Positions 1 through 7,798 of a stretch of 64,000 nucleotides of DNA are shown here, in pieces. Each line of letters begins with the position of its first letter. The first letter of the stretch is position 1. The notes beneath the pieces were generated by a model. The model worked only from the letters and a program-made list of their open reading frames with translations. It made no database searches and was not told the DNA's origin. This DNA comes from Acidithiobacillus caldus ATCC 51756. Its GTDB lineage: Bacteria > Pseudomonadota > Gammaproteobacteria > Acidithiobacillales > Acidithiobacillaceae. The translations under genes and the position numbers were made by a program. The stretch spans positions 186,001 to 250,000 of the forward strand of contig NZ_CP005986.1 in the NCBI RefSeq assembly GCF_000175575.2. Direction: 5' to 3'.

Positions 1-426
1 TTGGCGGGATCCCTTGTAGCGCCAATCCGGCTGGCATCCCACAAGACGGGTCTTTCGCCAGCTCTTCTGGCCGCTGTGGTCTATGTGGAGAGTCGAGGGC
101 GGGCAGGGGCAGTCAGTGCTGCTGGGGCCATTGGCCCCATGCAGCTGATGCCAGCCACCGCATGGACGGTTTTGCACGTCAACCCCTGGCAAGTGCAACA
201 GAACATTCTGGGTGGGGCGCAGTTTCTGCAAAGCCTCCTCAAGCTCTTTCATGGAAACCTGACCTTGGCATTGGAGGCGTATAACGCCGGCCCCACCCGG
301 GTAGCCTCGGGAGAACCGCCTCCACCATCTGCCGTCACCTACGCGAAAACCGTTGAAACGTTTCTACGGCGGGCAGAGGTTAGAACCGATTCGTCGCCGC
401 AGAAGCGCTTCCTCCATCAGTTGTAG
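1..426 (+). CDS. Lytic transglycosylase (SLT domain), 5' end beyond window
   Basis: Soluble lytic transglycosylase-like domain that would cleave the MurNAc-GlcNAc bond of peptidoglycan in the periplasm. The SLT landmarks appear in order: the catalytic Glu in VESRG, then GAIGPMQLMPATA, a NILGGAQFLQ helix and the closing EAYNAGP motif. The frame is open at base 1 and no signal peptide is visible, so the N-terminus lies outside the window or the TTG at base 1 is not the true start. After the domain only a short tail remains. The gene converges on the proline-rich lipoprotein gene and overlaps its 3' end by 10 bp. Family assignment is firm; the exact subtype is not resolvable. Confidence 0.85.
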   Translation: MAGSLVAPIRLASHKTGLSPALLAAVVYVESRGRAGAVSAAGAIGPMQLMPATAWTVLHVNPWQVQQNILGGAQFLQSLLKLFHGNLTLALEAYNAGPTRVASGEPPPPSAVTYAKTVETFLRRAEVRTDSSPQKRFLHQL

Positions 427-641
427 TATCCGGGAGGCGGTGGTGGCGGACCCGGTGGTGGTGGCGGAGGAGCCCCTGGCCCGGGCGGAGGGGGTGGTGG
501 CGGTGGCCCGTAAACTCCTCCGGGACCCGGAGGCGGCGGTGAAACTTCTGCGTAACAACCCGTGAGCCCCAGGCTCAGCCCGAGGAGGGTCAACCAGCCA
601 ACTAGCCTCACGCCCTTGCGTTTGCGCCCATCAATGTTCAT
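417..641 (-). CDS. Proline-rich lipoprotein, 74 aa
   Basis: Short predicted lipoprotein. A basic N-terminus and hydrophobic core end in a lipobox LTGC at about residue 29, so the mature protein would start with a lipidated Cys. The rest is almost only Pro and Gly (runs of six to eight Pro) and ends PPGYYN. A good ribosome site (GGAG) precedes the ATG. It lies 12 bp downstream of the 654-998 gene on the same strand, probably one operon. Function unknown; an extended poly-Pro spacer anchored in a membrane is what the sequence suggests. Confidence 0.75.
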   Translation of the reverse strand: MNIDGRKRKGVRLVGWLTLLGLSLGLTGCYAEVSPPPPGPGGVYGPPPPPPPPGPGAPPPPPPGPPPPPPGYYN

Positions 642-653
642 TCGTGTTCTCCT

Positions 654-998
654 TCAATACCCATAGATCGAGCGGTCGTACTTGCGCTCTGCTTTGTACA
701 TCCTCTTGTAATATTTACGGCGCGCCTTCCAGTAGCGATGTTCCGCCTTACGCTGACGCTTCTCCCAGCGCCGCTCCCAATGCGCCTCTCTCCGATACGC
801 CCGCCAGGAATATGCCGGACCGTAGCCATCGGTATACAGGTCCCCTCCTGCAGGTTGTACCCAGACACTGGCAGAGGGTACTCCCAAAGCCAAACTGAGC
901 GTATCGGCCCGCGCGCTGCTGAGGCTTGTGGCGAAAACGGCCCAGAAGACCAATGGGATTCCCCAAAGAACTATACGGCTGTGAAGCTTGCTATTCAT
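654..998 (-). CDS. Small exported Tyr/Arg/Lys-rich protein
   Basis: 114-residue protein with a signal peptide ending near SSARA-DT. The start at 998 is chosen because GGGAGG lies just upstream; a longer frame to 1046 lacks such a site and would bury the signal peptide. The mature protein begins DTLSLALGVPS, then has a highly basic stretch of repeated RR/KR/YW residues (about residues 60-105) and ends SIYGY. The LxLALGxP start resembles the mature starts of the proline-rich proteins at 1978 and 5748, hinting at one family. No known function; a peptidoglycan- or surface-binding role is speculation. Confidence 0.7.
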   Translation of the reverse strand: MNSKLHSRIVLWGIPLVFWAVFATSLSSARADTLSLALGVPSASVWVQPAGGDLYTDGYGPAYSWRAYRREAHWERRWEKRQRKAEHRYWKARRKYYKRMYKAERKYDRSIYGY

Positions 999-1273
999 TG
1001 CTGCCTCCCTATCGTACTCTGCAAACCCAAGCAGGAAAGATGCCAATCCGTAAAATCCGCTGCCAGGCTGCGAAACTCTCGCATCTTCAACGCTGAGATG
1101 CCACTCCCCAGGCCGATCGGGGCTGATCTCGTCTCCTTCAGGCGACAGTTCTGGGGGAAGTGACCAAGGGGTTACACTGTTTGCCGCGGTATCCCCACGA
1201 AAAGGAAGGGCGTTTTGCGGTTGGCACGAGGATTGCTGACCTTGCTCACAAGCCGTGAAACAGGAGTGATCCC

Positions 1274-1948
1274 ATGAAAAGAAATCGGTTGTTCGCAGTA
1301 TTGATTGGCACCGGTCTGCTCGCTGCTACCGCAACGGCAGAGGCCTCTATTTACTCGGTCATGAATCAGGCCGACGTGTCCGGCAATGTCCAGGGCACTA
1401 CCAACCAGTATGGCAACACTACCGGCGGCCTCGGTGTGCGGGGAAGCCTGTTTTCGAATGGACTTTTCGGTACCGCCAAGTATCGCCATCAATTCGGTAC
1501 AGCCGATCAAGGAGATACGAGCGGTGACAGCAATACCTTTGGTCTGAAAATCGGTTACCTCTTCCCAGCAAGCCCGATTCTCGCAGTCGGACCGTATCTG
1601 GGCTACGAATACAACCGATTCTCGCAGAACGATGCGTATCTGAATTCCCAATCGTCTCAGAGCCTCGACAACCTTGGCGGTGGTTTGTACGCCGCAGCTT
1701 CCTTACCTTTTGCGAACGTAACCGGGTATCTGGGATATCTGGGGGGTGTCTCGGAAACCAGCCACGTCACAGGCTTTCCGCCCCTGCGGTATAACCGATC
1801 CTCGAATCTGCTGCAGTTGGGGGTGACCGCCTATTATCCTCTAGTTGCCAATCTGAATTTCTTTGTGGGCCTGCACGATGATGACTTCACCCAAGCCGGC
1901 GCTCCCAACCTGTTGCGGGGCACGGTCGGAATTGGGGCGGCGTTTTAA
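1274..1948 (+). CDS. Outer-membrane beta-barrel protein
   Basis: 224 residues with a signal peptide (MKRNRLFAVLIGTGLL...TAEA). The mature part alternates hydrophobic and polar residues in short strands with Gly/Tyr turns (GLGVRGSLF, AKYRHQFGT, GLKIGYLF, VGPYLGYEYNR) and ends in a C-terminal Phe (GIGAAF), as expected for a Bam-inserted barrel of about eight strands. A ribosome site AGGAG precedes the ATG. It is followed 29 bp later by the proline-rich repeat gene on the same strand. No family more specific than OmpA/OmpW-type small barrel can be claimed. Confidence 0.75.
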   Translation: MKRNRLFAVLIGTGLLAATATAEASIYSVMNQADVSGNVQGTTNQYGNTTGGLGVRGSLFSNGLFGTAKYRHQFGTADQGDTSGDSNTFGLKIGYLFPASPILAVGPYLGYEYNRFSQNDAYLNSQSSQSLDNLGGGLYAAASLPFANVTGYLGYLGGVSETSHVTGFPPLRYNRSSNLLQLGVTAYYPLVANLNFFVGLHDDDFTQAGAPNLLRGTVGIGAAF

Positions 1949-1977
1949 GCGTTCCGTGATGGAATAAGGAGTCTTTC

Positions 1978-2901
1978 ATGTTGCCGCCGAAGAAATCCTT
2001 GCTCTCGCTGTTGCTCGTATCGAGTCTTGGCTGGGTTGCAGTTGCGCACGCCGACCCGTTGAATTTCAGCCTCGATTTGGGTGGGCCAGGGTACACCATA
2101 GGGTTCTCCAACTACCCGCAGTACAGTTTCTGGGCGCCGCCTCCAGTATATGAGGAATATTATCCGCAGCCGCTCTATGCGCAGTATCTCATGTGGTACT
2201 ACTACCCCCAGTACTACTATGAGTACTACCCAGCGCCGCCACCTCCACCTCCTCCAGGGGCTCCACCGCCCCCGCCACCTCCGGCAGGTGCGCCGCCACC
2301 CCCGCCTCCTGGGGCATATTTCGCGGGCTTGGGGATTCCTCCGCCACCGCCACCTCCTCCAGGGGCACCCCCACCGCCACCACCGGGAGGACCACCACCG
2401 GGAGGACCACCGCCGGGAGGACCACCGCCGGGAGGACCACCACCGGGAGGACCACCACCGGGAGGACCACCGCCGGGAGGACCACCGCCGGGAGGACCAC
2501 CACCGGGAGGACCACCGCCGGGAGGACCACCGCCGGGAGGACCACCACCGGGAGGACCACCGCCGGGAGGACCACCGCCGGGAGGACCACCACCGGGAGG
2601 ACCACCACCGGGAGGACCACCACCGGGAGGACCACCGCCGGGAGGACCACCGCCGGGAGGACCACCACCGGGAGGGCCACCGCCGGGAGGGCCACCGCCG
2701 GGAGGGCCACCGCCGGGAGGGCCACCGCCGGGAGGGCCACCGCCGGGAGGGCCACCGCCGGGAGGACCACCACCGGGAGGACCACCACCGGGAGGACCAC
2801 CACCGGGAGGACCACCACCGGGAGGACCACCACCGGGAGGACCACCACCGGGAGGACCACCACCGGGAGGACCACCACCGGGAGGACCACCACCCAGATA
2901 G
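1978..2901 (+). CDS. Exported Tyr/Pro-rich protein with 34 GGPPP repeats
   Basis: 307 residues. A signal peptide (MLPPKKSLLSLLLVSSLGW...AHA) is followed by a mature start ADPLNFSLDLGGPG, a Tyr-rich block (about residues 45-85, YYPQYYYEYYP) and runs of Pro, then 34 perfect GGPPP units to the C-terminus (PPPR). AAGGAG precedes the ATG. A poly-Pro/Gly tail of this kind should be an extended, flexible rod; the Tyr block could mediate stacking or crosslinking, but this is inference. Translation of such Pro runs would be expected to need EF-P. The repeat length is likely to vary between strains. Confidence 0.75.
   Translation: MLPPKKSLLSLLLVSSLGWVAVAHADPLNFSLDLGGPGYTIGFSNYPQYSFWAPPPVYEEYYPQPLYAQYLMWYYYPQYYYEYYPAPPPPPPPGAPPPPPPPAGAPPPPPPGAYFAGLGIPPPPPPPPGAPPPPPPGGPPPGGPPPGGPPPGGPPPGGPPPGGPPPGGPPPGGPPPGGPPPGGPPPGGPPPGGPPPGGPPPGGPPPGGPPPGGPPPGGPPPGGPPPGGPPPGGPPPGGPPPGGPPPGGPPPGGPPPGGPPPGGPPPGGPPPGGPPPGGPPPGGPPPGGPPPGGPPPGGPPPGGPPPR
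2386..2895 (+). repeat. 34 x 15-bp tandem repeat encoding GGPPP
   Basis: Unit GGAGGACCACCRCCG repeated 34 times without a break of phase. Two variants alternate (CCACCACCG and CCACCGCCG), and a block at about 2671-2760 uses GGAGGGCCACCGCCG, so the array grew by local duplications. Because the unit is a multiple of three, all overlapping frames stay open and are not separate genes. Confidence 0.97.
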
Positions 2902-2966
2902 CCTCGGAAACCGTCCCCGTTTCTCGTATAGATCCGGGGCGTTATCTTTTGGGAAGAATCATTCGC

Positions 2967-3626
2967 ATGGAGAAAGTCTTGACAGAATCTTCCTGGAAAT
3001 GGCCGCTGGTATTGGCCGCGGTTTTGGGCCTATCCGCTGGAATGGGTAGCACTACGGTATCCGCGCATGTCATCATCTCATCCAGAGGTGCGTGCCATTG
3101 GTTGCGCAGGAACGCGGTTCAGCCGTCGCCCGCGACTCGAAGGATCTTTGCGCAGGCGCGCCGTTTATCGGGGACGAAAACCAGCATTTACCTCGATCGT
3201 AGCAAAACGATTGCGCACGTCGCGCACATTCCGGATGCACCCTACCTCACGGCGATTGTTGGCAGAGAAGCTCGATGTGTCGCAGTCAGCCCGGTTTGGC
3301 TTGATCCGCTCACTACCGCAGAAAGGCTCTGGCTGACCTTGGTTGGAATCGGCGGACTAGAGCATCCTCATACCTACAAAATGATGCTGCATGCTGCAGA
3401 AAACCCGCCCTCTGGACTGTTTTCTGGGCTTGCTCGCTGGTGGGGGCGTAGGACCGCGGATCGTGCGATTCTTGCCTCCGAGAAACAAGCCACTCTGTGG
3501 CTACGCAAAGACAATCCCAAAGCGGCCTACGCGGCGCTAGAGCGATTGCAGAGACTCCCAGACTTTGCCACGGATCATTGGTTACCCAAAATCTCCGCCC
3601 AGAAACGGGCAGTACAGCAAGGATGA
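2967..3626 (+). CDS. Exported hypothetical protein, 219 aa
   Basis: Start at 2967 is preferred because GGAAG lies about 8 bp upstream; six extra residues would be added by an earlier in-frame codon. N-terminal signal-like segment (WPLVLAAVLGLSAGMGSTTVSA) ends near residue 38. The mature part has several Trp, His and Cys residues (CHWLRRN, REARCVAVSP) and a C-terminal helical region (YAALERLQRLPDF) that could be a repeat-type helical fold. I do not recognise the family. It sits between the proline-rich protein and dedA on the same strand, so an envelope role is likely. Confidence 0.6.
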   Translation: MEKVLTESSWKWPLVLAAVLGLSAGMGSTTVSAHVIISSRGACHWLRRNAVQPSPATRRIFAQARRLSGTKTSIYLDRSKTIAHVAHIPDAPYLTAIVGREARCVAVSPVWLDPLTTAERLWLTLVGIGGLEHPHTYKMMLHAAENPPSGLFSGLARWWGRRTADRAILASEKQATLWLRKDNPKAAYAALERLQRLPDFATDHWLPKISAQKRAVQQG

Positions 3627-3635
3627 CGATACATC

Positions 3636-4175
3636 GTGCAATGGTTGCATCATGAGGCAATGGCATACCTGCAGGAACTTCACGCCACCGTGCAGGCAGG
3701 GGCTGGAGTTGTTGGTCAATACGGCGTCTGGATGGTGTTTGGCAGTCTGCTGATCGAGAGTGCAGGAGTAATCTTTGCTCCCGGGGAGACCTTTCTGATC
3801 GCTTCTGGTTTTCTGGCCGCGCAAGGAACGCTGAATCCGGGCTTGCTTTTCCTTCTCGCCGTTGCTGGCACCTCCCTGGGTTGGTTTCTCGCGTATTTTC
3901 TTGCGGACCGAGTGGGCATCTCCTGGCTACGCAAACACGGGAAATGGATTGGTGTGACACCTGATCGTTTACAGAAAACTCATCGATTCCTCGAGAAATA
4001 CGGCAGCATTGTGGTCCTCTTTGGGCGTTTTGTGGTGCCACTGCGACAGCTTCAGGGATATATTTCCGGATCTGCAGAAGTTCCATTACGAGACTTCTAC
4101 CTCTGGAATGTTCTCGGTGCCGTGACCTGGGTCAGCTTTTGGGGCGGTGCAGGGTATTTGTTGGGTTTGCTCTAG
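3636..4175 (+). CDS. DedA family membrane protein
   Basis: DedA/SNARE-associated family inner-membrane protein; members act as lipid transporters (for example undecaprenyl-phosphate or phospholipid flipping) and protect the envelope. Family hallmarks: ESAGVIFAPGETFL near residue 41, GxxLGWFLAYFLADRVG, and the C-terminal F-GRF-VPLRQLQGYISGSAEV followed by W-GAGYLLG. About 179 residues with four hydrophobic spans. The GTG at 3636 is used; an ATG at 3660 is possible. A second, interrupted copy lies at 41951-42484. It lies between exported protein genes of the envelope cluster. Confidence 0.85.
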   Translation: MQWLHHEAMAYLQELHATVQAGAGVVGQYGVWMVFGSLLIESAGVIFAPGETFLIASGFLAAQGTLNPGLLFLLAVAGTSLGWFLAYFLADRVGISWLRKHGKWIGVTPDRLQKTHRFLEKYGSIVVLFGRFVVPLRQLQGYISGSAEVPLRDFYLWNVLGAVTWVSFWGGAGYLLGLL

Positions 4176-4401
4176 GCTCAGAGGCACTAGCTCCCCGCTG
4201 TCACGATATGACGACAAGTAGACATGAAGCTAACTGGCGCAGTGCAAGGTGATTGCGCGTGTTGTCCGTCAGATGAATGCACGACCGTCGCCATTTGAGT
4301 ACATGCGACGAATGCTGTCCCATGATAAACACTTGCGGCCACATCTGGCATAGTTCATGCTTGAATTCCTTGGCGGTAACTCGAACGGAGGACGATCACC
4401 C

Positions 4402-4872
4402 ATGAATAAAGCTCTTGCGTCAGCATTTTTTGGAATAGGTCTTGCGATGACTGCAGGTTATGCCGCTGCGGCATTGCCTCCACCACCGCCAGGAGGAACT
4501 GCTCCCACCCCTGGAGCCATGCCCCCACCGCCACCTGGGGGTTCGGTGCCCACTCAGCCGGCCGGCACACCAACTCCTATGCCCACGAACCCTCCCTATC
4601 CAGCCCGTTCGTATGCAGCCACCCCCGCACAGCCTAATGGTCCCGGAAATCCAGCCACCCCGGCAATGCCTGGGAACCCACAGGCATACAACCAAGTCCA
4701 GCAGCATCGGCACGGTTACGTCGATAACGACGGTATGATGCGGGGCAATCACTTTGGACCCGGTGCGATGCATCCGCATGGAATGATGGCTCGTCCCATG
4801 ATTATGCGTCCTAACATAGAGCGCCCGAATATTCAAAGGCCACACATTCAGGTGCCGCATTTCAGCCACTGA
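4402..4872 (+). CDS. Exported Pro/Met/His-rich protein
   Basis: 156 residues from the ATG at 4402, with GGAGG upstream. Signal peptide (MNKALASAFFGIGLAMTAGYAAA), then proline-rich spacers (PPPPPGG twice) and a C-terminal part rich in Met and His (MHPHGMMARPMIMRPN) ending in three related IxRPxI/H units and a C-terminal HFSH. Met/His-rich tails bind copper or other soft metals in some periplasmic proteins; here that is only suggested by composition. A strong hairpin follows at 4880. Confidence 0.7.
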   Translation: MNKALASAFFGIGLAMTAGYAAAALPPPPPGGTAPTPGAMPPPPPGGSVPTQPAGTPTPMPTNPPYPARSYAATPAQPNGPGNPATPAMPGNPQAYNQVQQHRHGYVDNDGMMRGNHFGPGAMHPHGMMARPMIMRPNIERPNIQRPHIQVPHFSH

Positions 4873-4879
4873 CGTGCTC

Positions 4880-4917
4880 GCTCCAGAGGACATGCCCTCT
4901 GGAGCTCCTTCCGTTTT
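4880..4917 (+). terminator. Hairpin after Pro/Met/His-rich gene
   Basis: A perfect 10-bp stem GCTCCAGAGG/CCTCTGGAGC (4880-4889 with 4896-4905) with a 6-nt loop, followed by a T-run at 4913-4917. The T-run is 7 nt away from the stem, so it may attenuate rather than fully stop transcription into the barrel gene at 4930. Confidence 0.6.
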
Positions 4918-4929
4918 TGAGGATCTCGA

Positions 4930-5721
4930 ATGCGCAAATACAAAACGGGTCTCTGTCTACTGATTGCATCTCCTGCCTTGGCGTGGGGATCCGCGCAGGC
5001 CTCCGGTCAGTTTACCATCGGAGATTTGCCAGCCTTCTATCAAGGCTCCTTCGGAACCAATAGCAACCTTAATATTTTCTATAACTCTACCTACTTTCAG
5101 TACCAGAATTCCACACTTCGGCTAAAACTTACCGTTCCCGAACTGTCCGTGTCAGGTTTACCTAATGGCGCCACTCTCTCAGGCGGCGGAATCGCCAGTA
5201 GGGGTCAAACCAACACAGGAACGCATAGCGCAAGTGGCATAGGGGACATCTGGCTGGCAGCTCACTATACTGCGATCCAAAACCAAGGGCTGGTCCCTTC
5301 GGTTGTGCCCTTCGCGAAGGTGAAGCTTGGCACTGCTTCGGCAGCCCAAGGGCTGGGCACGGGACGAAACGACTATGAGTTTGGGGTCGGCTTGAATGAC
5401 AACATAGGCACGCGCATCTTTCCATTCGCGCACCTGGCCTATCGGATTGTGGGCAATCCTCCCGGCGATAATCTGCAAAACATCTGGACTTACAATCTTG
5501 GATCCAGCTTTGAAGTCACCCCGCGAAATATTTTCACGGCGATGTTTTCTGGAGCGCAATCAGAACAGCCCGGCTACAGTGGGCCAGCTGATCTAATCCT
5601 AGCCTGGAACTATAATCTCACTTCCGCAGGCTCAGGGATCCAGCTGTTTGTGGATAAAGGCTTAACCAATGGCAGTCCGGATTACGGTATTGGCTTGGGG
5701 GTACAATATGTCTTTTCGTGA
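4930..5721 (+). CDS. Outer-membrane beta-barrel protein (transporter-like)
   Basis: 263 residues: signal peptide to about residue 25 (SAQASG), then amphipathic strands (LNIFYNSTYFQYQN, LRLKLTVPELSVSG, GIGDIWLAAHYTAI, YEFGVGLND, FPFAHLAYRIVG, IFTAMFSGAQ) and a C-terminal strand YGIGLGVQYVFS. The pattern GxGDxWL...Y near residue 100 and a TGRNDYEFGVGL segment resemble the MetA-pathway/transporter type of barrel (about 12 strands). Probably a porin or substrate channel; substrate unknown. The downstream gene at 5748 follows within 26 bp. Confidence 0.7.
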   Translation: MRKYKTGLCLLIASPALAWGSAQASGQFTIGDLPAFYQGSFGTNSNLNIFYNSTYFQYQNSTLRLKLTVPELSVSGLPNGATLSGGGIASRGQTNTGTHSASGIGDIWLAAHYTAIQNQGLVPSVVPFAKVKLGTASAAQGLGTGRNDYEFGVGLNDNIGTRIFPFAHLAYRIVGNPPGDNLQNIWTYNLGSSFEVTPRNIFTAMFSGAQSEQPGYSGPADLILAWNYNLTSAGSGIQLFVDKGLTNGSPDYGIGLGVQYVFS

Positions 5722-5747
5722 GACTCTTTGAAAAAGGAGGTTCAACA

Positions 5748-6068
5748 ATGAACAAGAATAAATCGAGAAGTTGGATGGCTCTGATTACAGCAGCATTGTT
5801 GCTGCTTAGTGCAAGTGGGGCCTATGCAGATGATGATGACGGAGACGGCTTGGGTTTCACCTTGGGGTTGGGGCTGCCAGGATTGAGTGCGGAGGTAAGC
5901 AACCAGGGGGCTTATTATGCCGCACCCGAATACTACGCACCCCCTCCGCCCGTAGTATATGCGCCACCCCCACCGCCTGCCGTCGTGTATGAACCTGCGG
6001 CGCCGGTCTACTACGCACCAGCACCGCGGCGAGGGCCGCCACCATGGGCTGGTGTCTGGCGGCACTAA
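5748..6068 (+). CDS. Exported Tyr/Pro-rich protein
   Basis: 106 residues. Start fixed by a consensus AAGGAGG 8 nt upstream of the ATG at 5748. Signal peptide MNKNKSRSWMALITAALLLL...AYA, then a short acidic patch (DDDDGDG) and LGFTLGLGLPG, which resembles the mature starts of the proteins at 654-998 and 1978. The rest is YYAAPEYYAPPPP-type Tyr/Pro sequence ending WAGVWRH. Likely a small surface or periplasmic structural protein of the same cluster; no function known. Confidence 0.72.
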   Translation: MNKNKSRSWMALITAALLLLSASGAYADDDDGDGLGFTLGLGLPGLSAEVSNQGAYYAAPEYYAPPPPVVYAPPPPPAVVYEPAAPVYYAPAPRRGPPPWAGVWRH

Positions 6069-6394
6069 GGATTGAGCCAATTAGCCAAGGAGTCCTGCCT
6101 CTGTTTTTTGCAGAGGCTGAACTCCCGAGGAGTTTTGCGATATAAACTCACTCAAGAAATGGCACGTTTTTTCGCAACGTCTAGGGGGTTTACTTTTTCT
6201 TCTCTGCGGATCGTTTATGGGGTCTCGCTGCAGGTTATGGATTTGCCCGTCGCACCCAGCGTCTCTCCAGTTTCGGTAAAGAATCCCGGAACTCTGCCCA
6301 GAGTGCTGCGGTCCGGGATCACGAATTTCTTATCGACGCCCTTCCATTTTCGGATTAGCGCCATCAGTAAGTTCCTGCCGGAACCCCCGCATGT
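6069..6394. other. No recognisable gene
   Basis: Contains a 7-bp hairpin GCCTCTG/CAGAGGC at about 6098-6118 just after the Tyr/Pro gene, which could end that transcript, but no convincing gene. Open frames on both strands lack ribosome sites and family signal. Confidence 0.5.
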
Positions 6395-6667
6395 GTCTCG
6401 CAAATACAAAGGATCCGCCATGGACGGGCACACCACTCGTGACGTCGCGTACAGCATCGGCATTCGTGTACGCAAGGGGATCGAATCCATCTTTGGCTGG
6501 ATGAAGACCGTGGGGGAATGCGTAAAACGTGATTCCGTGGATTGGAACGGGTTCGTCCGCATTGTACCCTGGTGTCCGCCGTCGACAATTTGGCGCGCAC
6601 GGAACGATTGGGTGTGGTACGATGGGAAGCATTGCGTTCAGAGTTCTGGCAACTGGGGGTTGTTTGA
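6395..6667 (+). pseudogene. IS5-family transposase C-terminal remnant
   Basis: Reads KGIESIFGWMKTVG, the classic C-terminal IS5 signature containing the catalytic Glu, then loses frame: one G is missing in the G-run at about 6511-6515. After shifting frame it continues GMRKT-stop-FRGLERV...NLARTERL, with TGA in place of an Arg codon. Only the last quarter of the transposase is present, so this is dead IS debris between the envelope cluster and the glycosyltransferase genes. Confidence 0.75.
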
Positions 6668-6829
6668 ATTAAAAGGCAAGAAAAACACCTCACCTGGGAG
6701 GTCTACTCTGGTTTTTCGACAAATCCGGGTACAGCGCCAGTTTTATCTCAGGCATTTTCTGCAGATGTGTAACATCGAAGGATCACAATTTGATAGCCGA
6801 TCTCATCTAGCGCAACTGACGCGAGTCAA

Positions 6830-7789
6830 ATGACCAATAGCCGACCCGAAGTTTCTCTCGTGGTACCCTGCCACGACGAGGCCGCAAATCTGTCCACTCT
6901 CTATGGACGTGTCCGGGCTGTTATGGATGAATCCGGGAAATCTTGGGAAATGGTCTGTATCAACGATGGGAGCAAAGACGATACGCTAGAGCGGCTCCTC
7001 ACGCTGCACGAGAAAGATCCCCGCATCGTAGTGATCGACCTCTCCCGCAACTTCGGCAAGGAGGCGGCCCTAACGGCAGGACTGGATTACGCGCGGGGCG
7101 AATGCGCCATTCCCCTGGATGCGGATCTCCAAGATCCGCCCGAGCTCATCCCCGTGCTCCTAGCCAAGTGGCAGGAGGGGTACGAAGTGGTCAACGCCGT
7201 GCGGCTTTCACGGGATGGGGAATCCTGGGCAAAGCGCGCCAGTGCCCACGTCTTCTATCGGATCCTCAATAGGATCAGCGAAGTGGCCATTCCTGAGGAC
7301 ACCGGAGATTTCCGTCTGCTTTCGCGGCCTGTGCTCGAGGCTATCAAAATGCTCCCGGAGCGCCGCCGATTTATGAAGGGTTTGTTTGCCTGGGTCGGGT
7401 TTAGGACGACCCAAGTATATTATCGTCGTGAGCCTCGAAATGCCGGTAATACCAAGTGGAATTATCGGCGCCTGTTGAATCTTGCGGTGGAGGGGATTAC
7501 CTCCTTCAGTCAAGTGCCTTTGCGGCTTGCCGCCCATCTTGGGCTGATGGTATCCATTCTCGCCTTCCTATATGCGATCTACATGGTGATCGGCACACTG
7601 GTCTACGGTAATCCTGTGAAGGGCTACCCGTCTCTCATGGTGGTAGTTCTATTCCTAGGTGGAGTGCAATTGTTGGCTTTGGGTATAATTGGGGAATATA
7701 TTTCCCGCATCTACGAGGAGAGCAAGCAGCGACCTATTTATCTCGTAAAAAATACTTGGCTGCGTGGCACAGATAGAAAGGACGATTAA
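6830..7789 (+). CDS. GT2 polyprenyl-phosphate glycosyltransferase (ArnC/GtrB/DPM-like)
   Basis: 319 residues. N-terminal GT-A domain with VSLVVPCHDEAANL, INDGSKDDT, LSRNFGKEAALTAG, LDADLQDPPE (DxD motif at about residue 97) and the GNTKWNYRRLLNLA segment; then two transmembrane helices (about 228-255 and 268-292) and a short cytoplasmic tail with EESKQRPIYLV. This architecture belongs to enzymes that move a sugar from a nucleotide donor to undecaprenyl phosphate at the inner membrane. The next gene, 9 bp downstream, is an ArnT-like glycosyltransferase that would use such a lipid-linked sugar. Substrate sugar unknown. Confidence 0.88.
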   Translation: MTNSRPEVSLVVPCHDEAANLSTLYGRVRAVMDESGKSWEMVCINDGSKDDTLERLLTLHEKDPRIVVIDLSRNFGKEAALTAGLDYARGECAIPLDADLQDPPELIPVLLAKWQEGYEVVNAVRLSRDGESWAKRASAHVFYRILNRISEVAIPEDTGDFRLLSRPVLEAIKMLPERRRFMKGLFAWVGFRTTQVYYRREPRNAGNTKWNYRRLLNLAVEGITSFSQVPLRLAAHLGLMVSILAFLYAIYMVIGTLVYGNPVKGYPSLMVVVLFLGGVQLLALGIIGEYISRIYEESKQRPIYLVKNTWLRGTDRKDD

Positions 7790-7798
7790 TCAAGGCGC

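Noticed and set aside
2386-2895. CRISPR-like array
   Set aside because: Units are contiguous with no spacers and code for protein.
2150-3049. Long alternative frames (Arg/Glu/Asp/His-rich on plus, Val/Leu/Pro-rich on minus) across the GGPPP array
   Set aside because: A 15-bp repeat without stops keeps every frame open; the PPPGG frame has a signal peptide and a ribosome site, the others do not.
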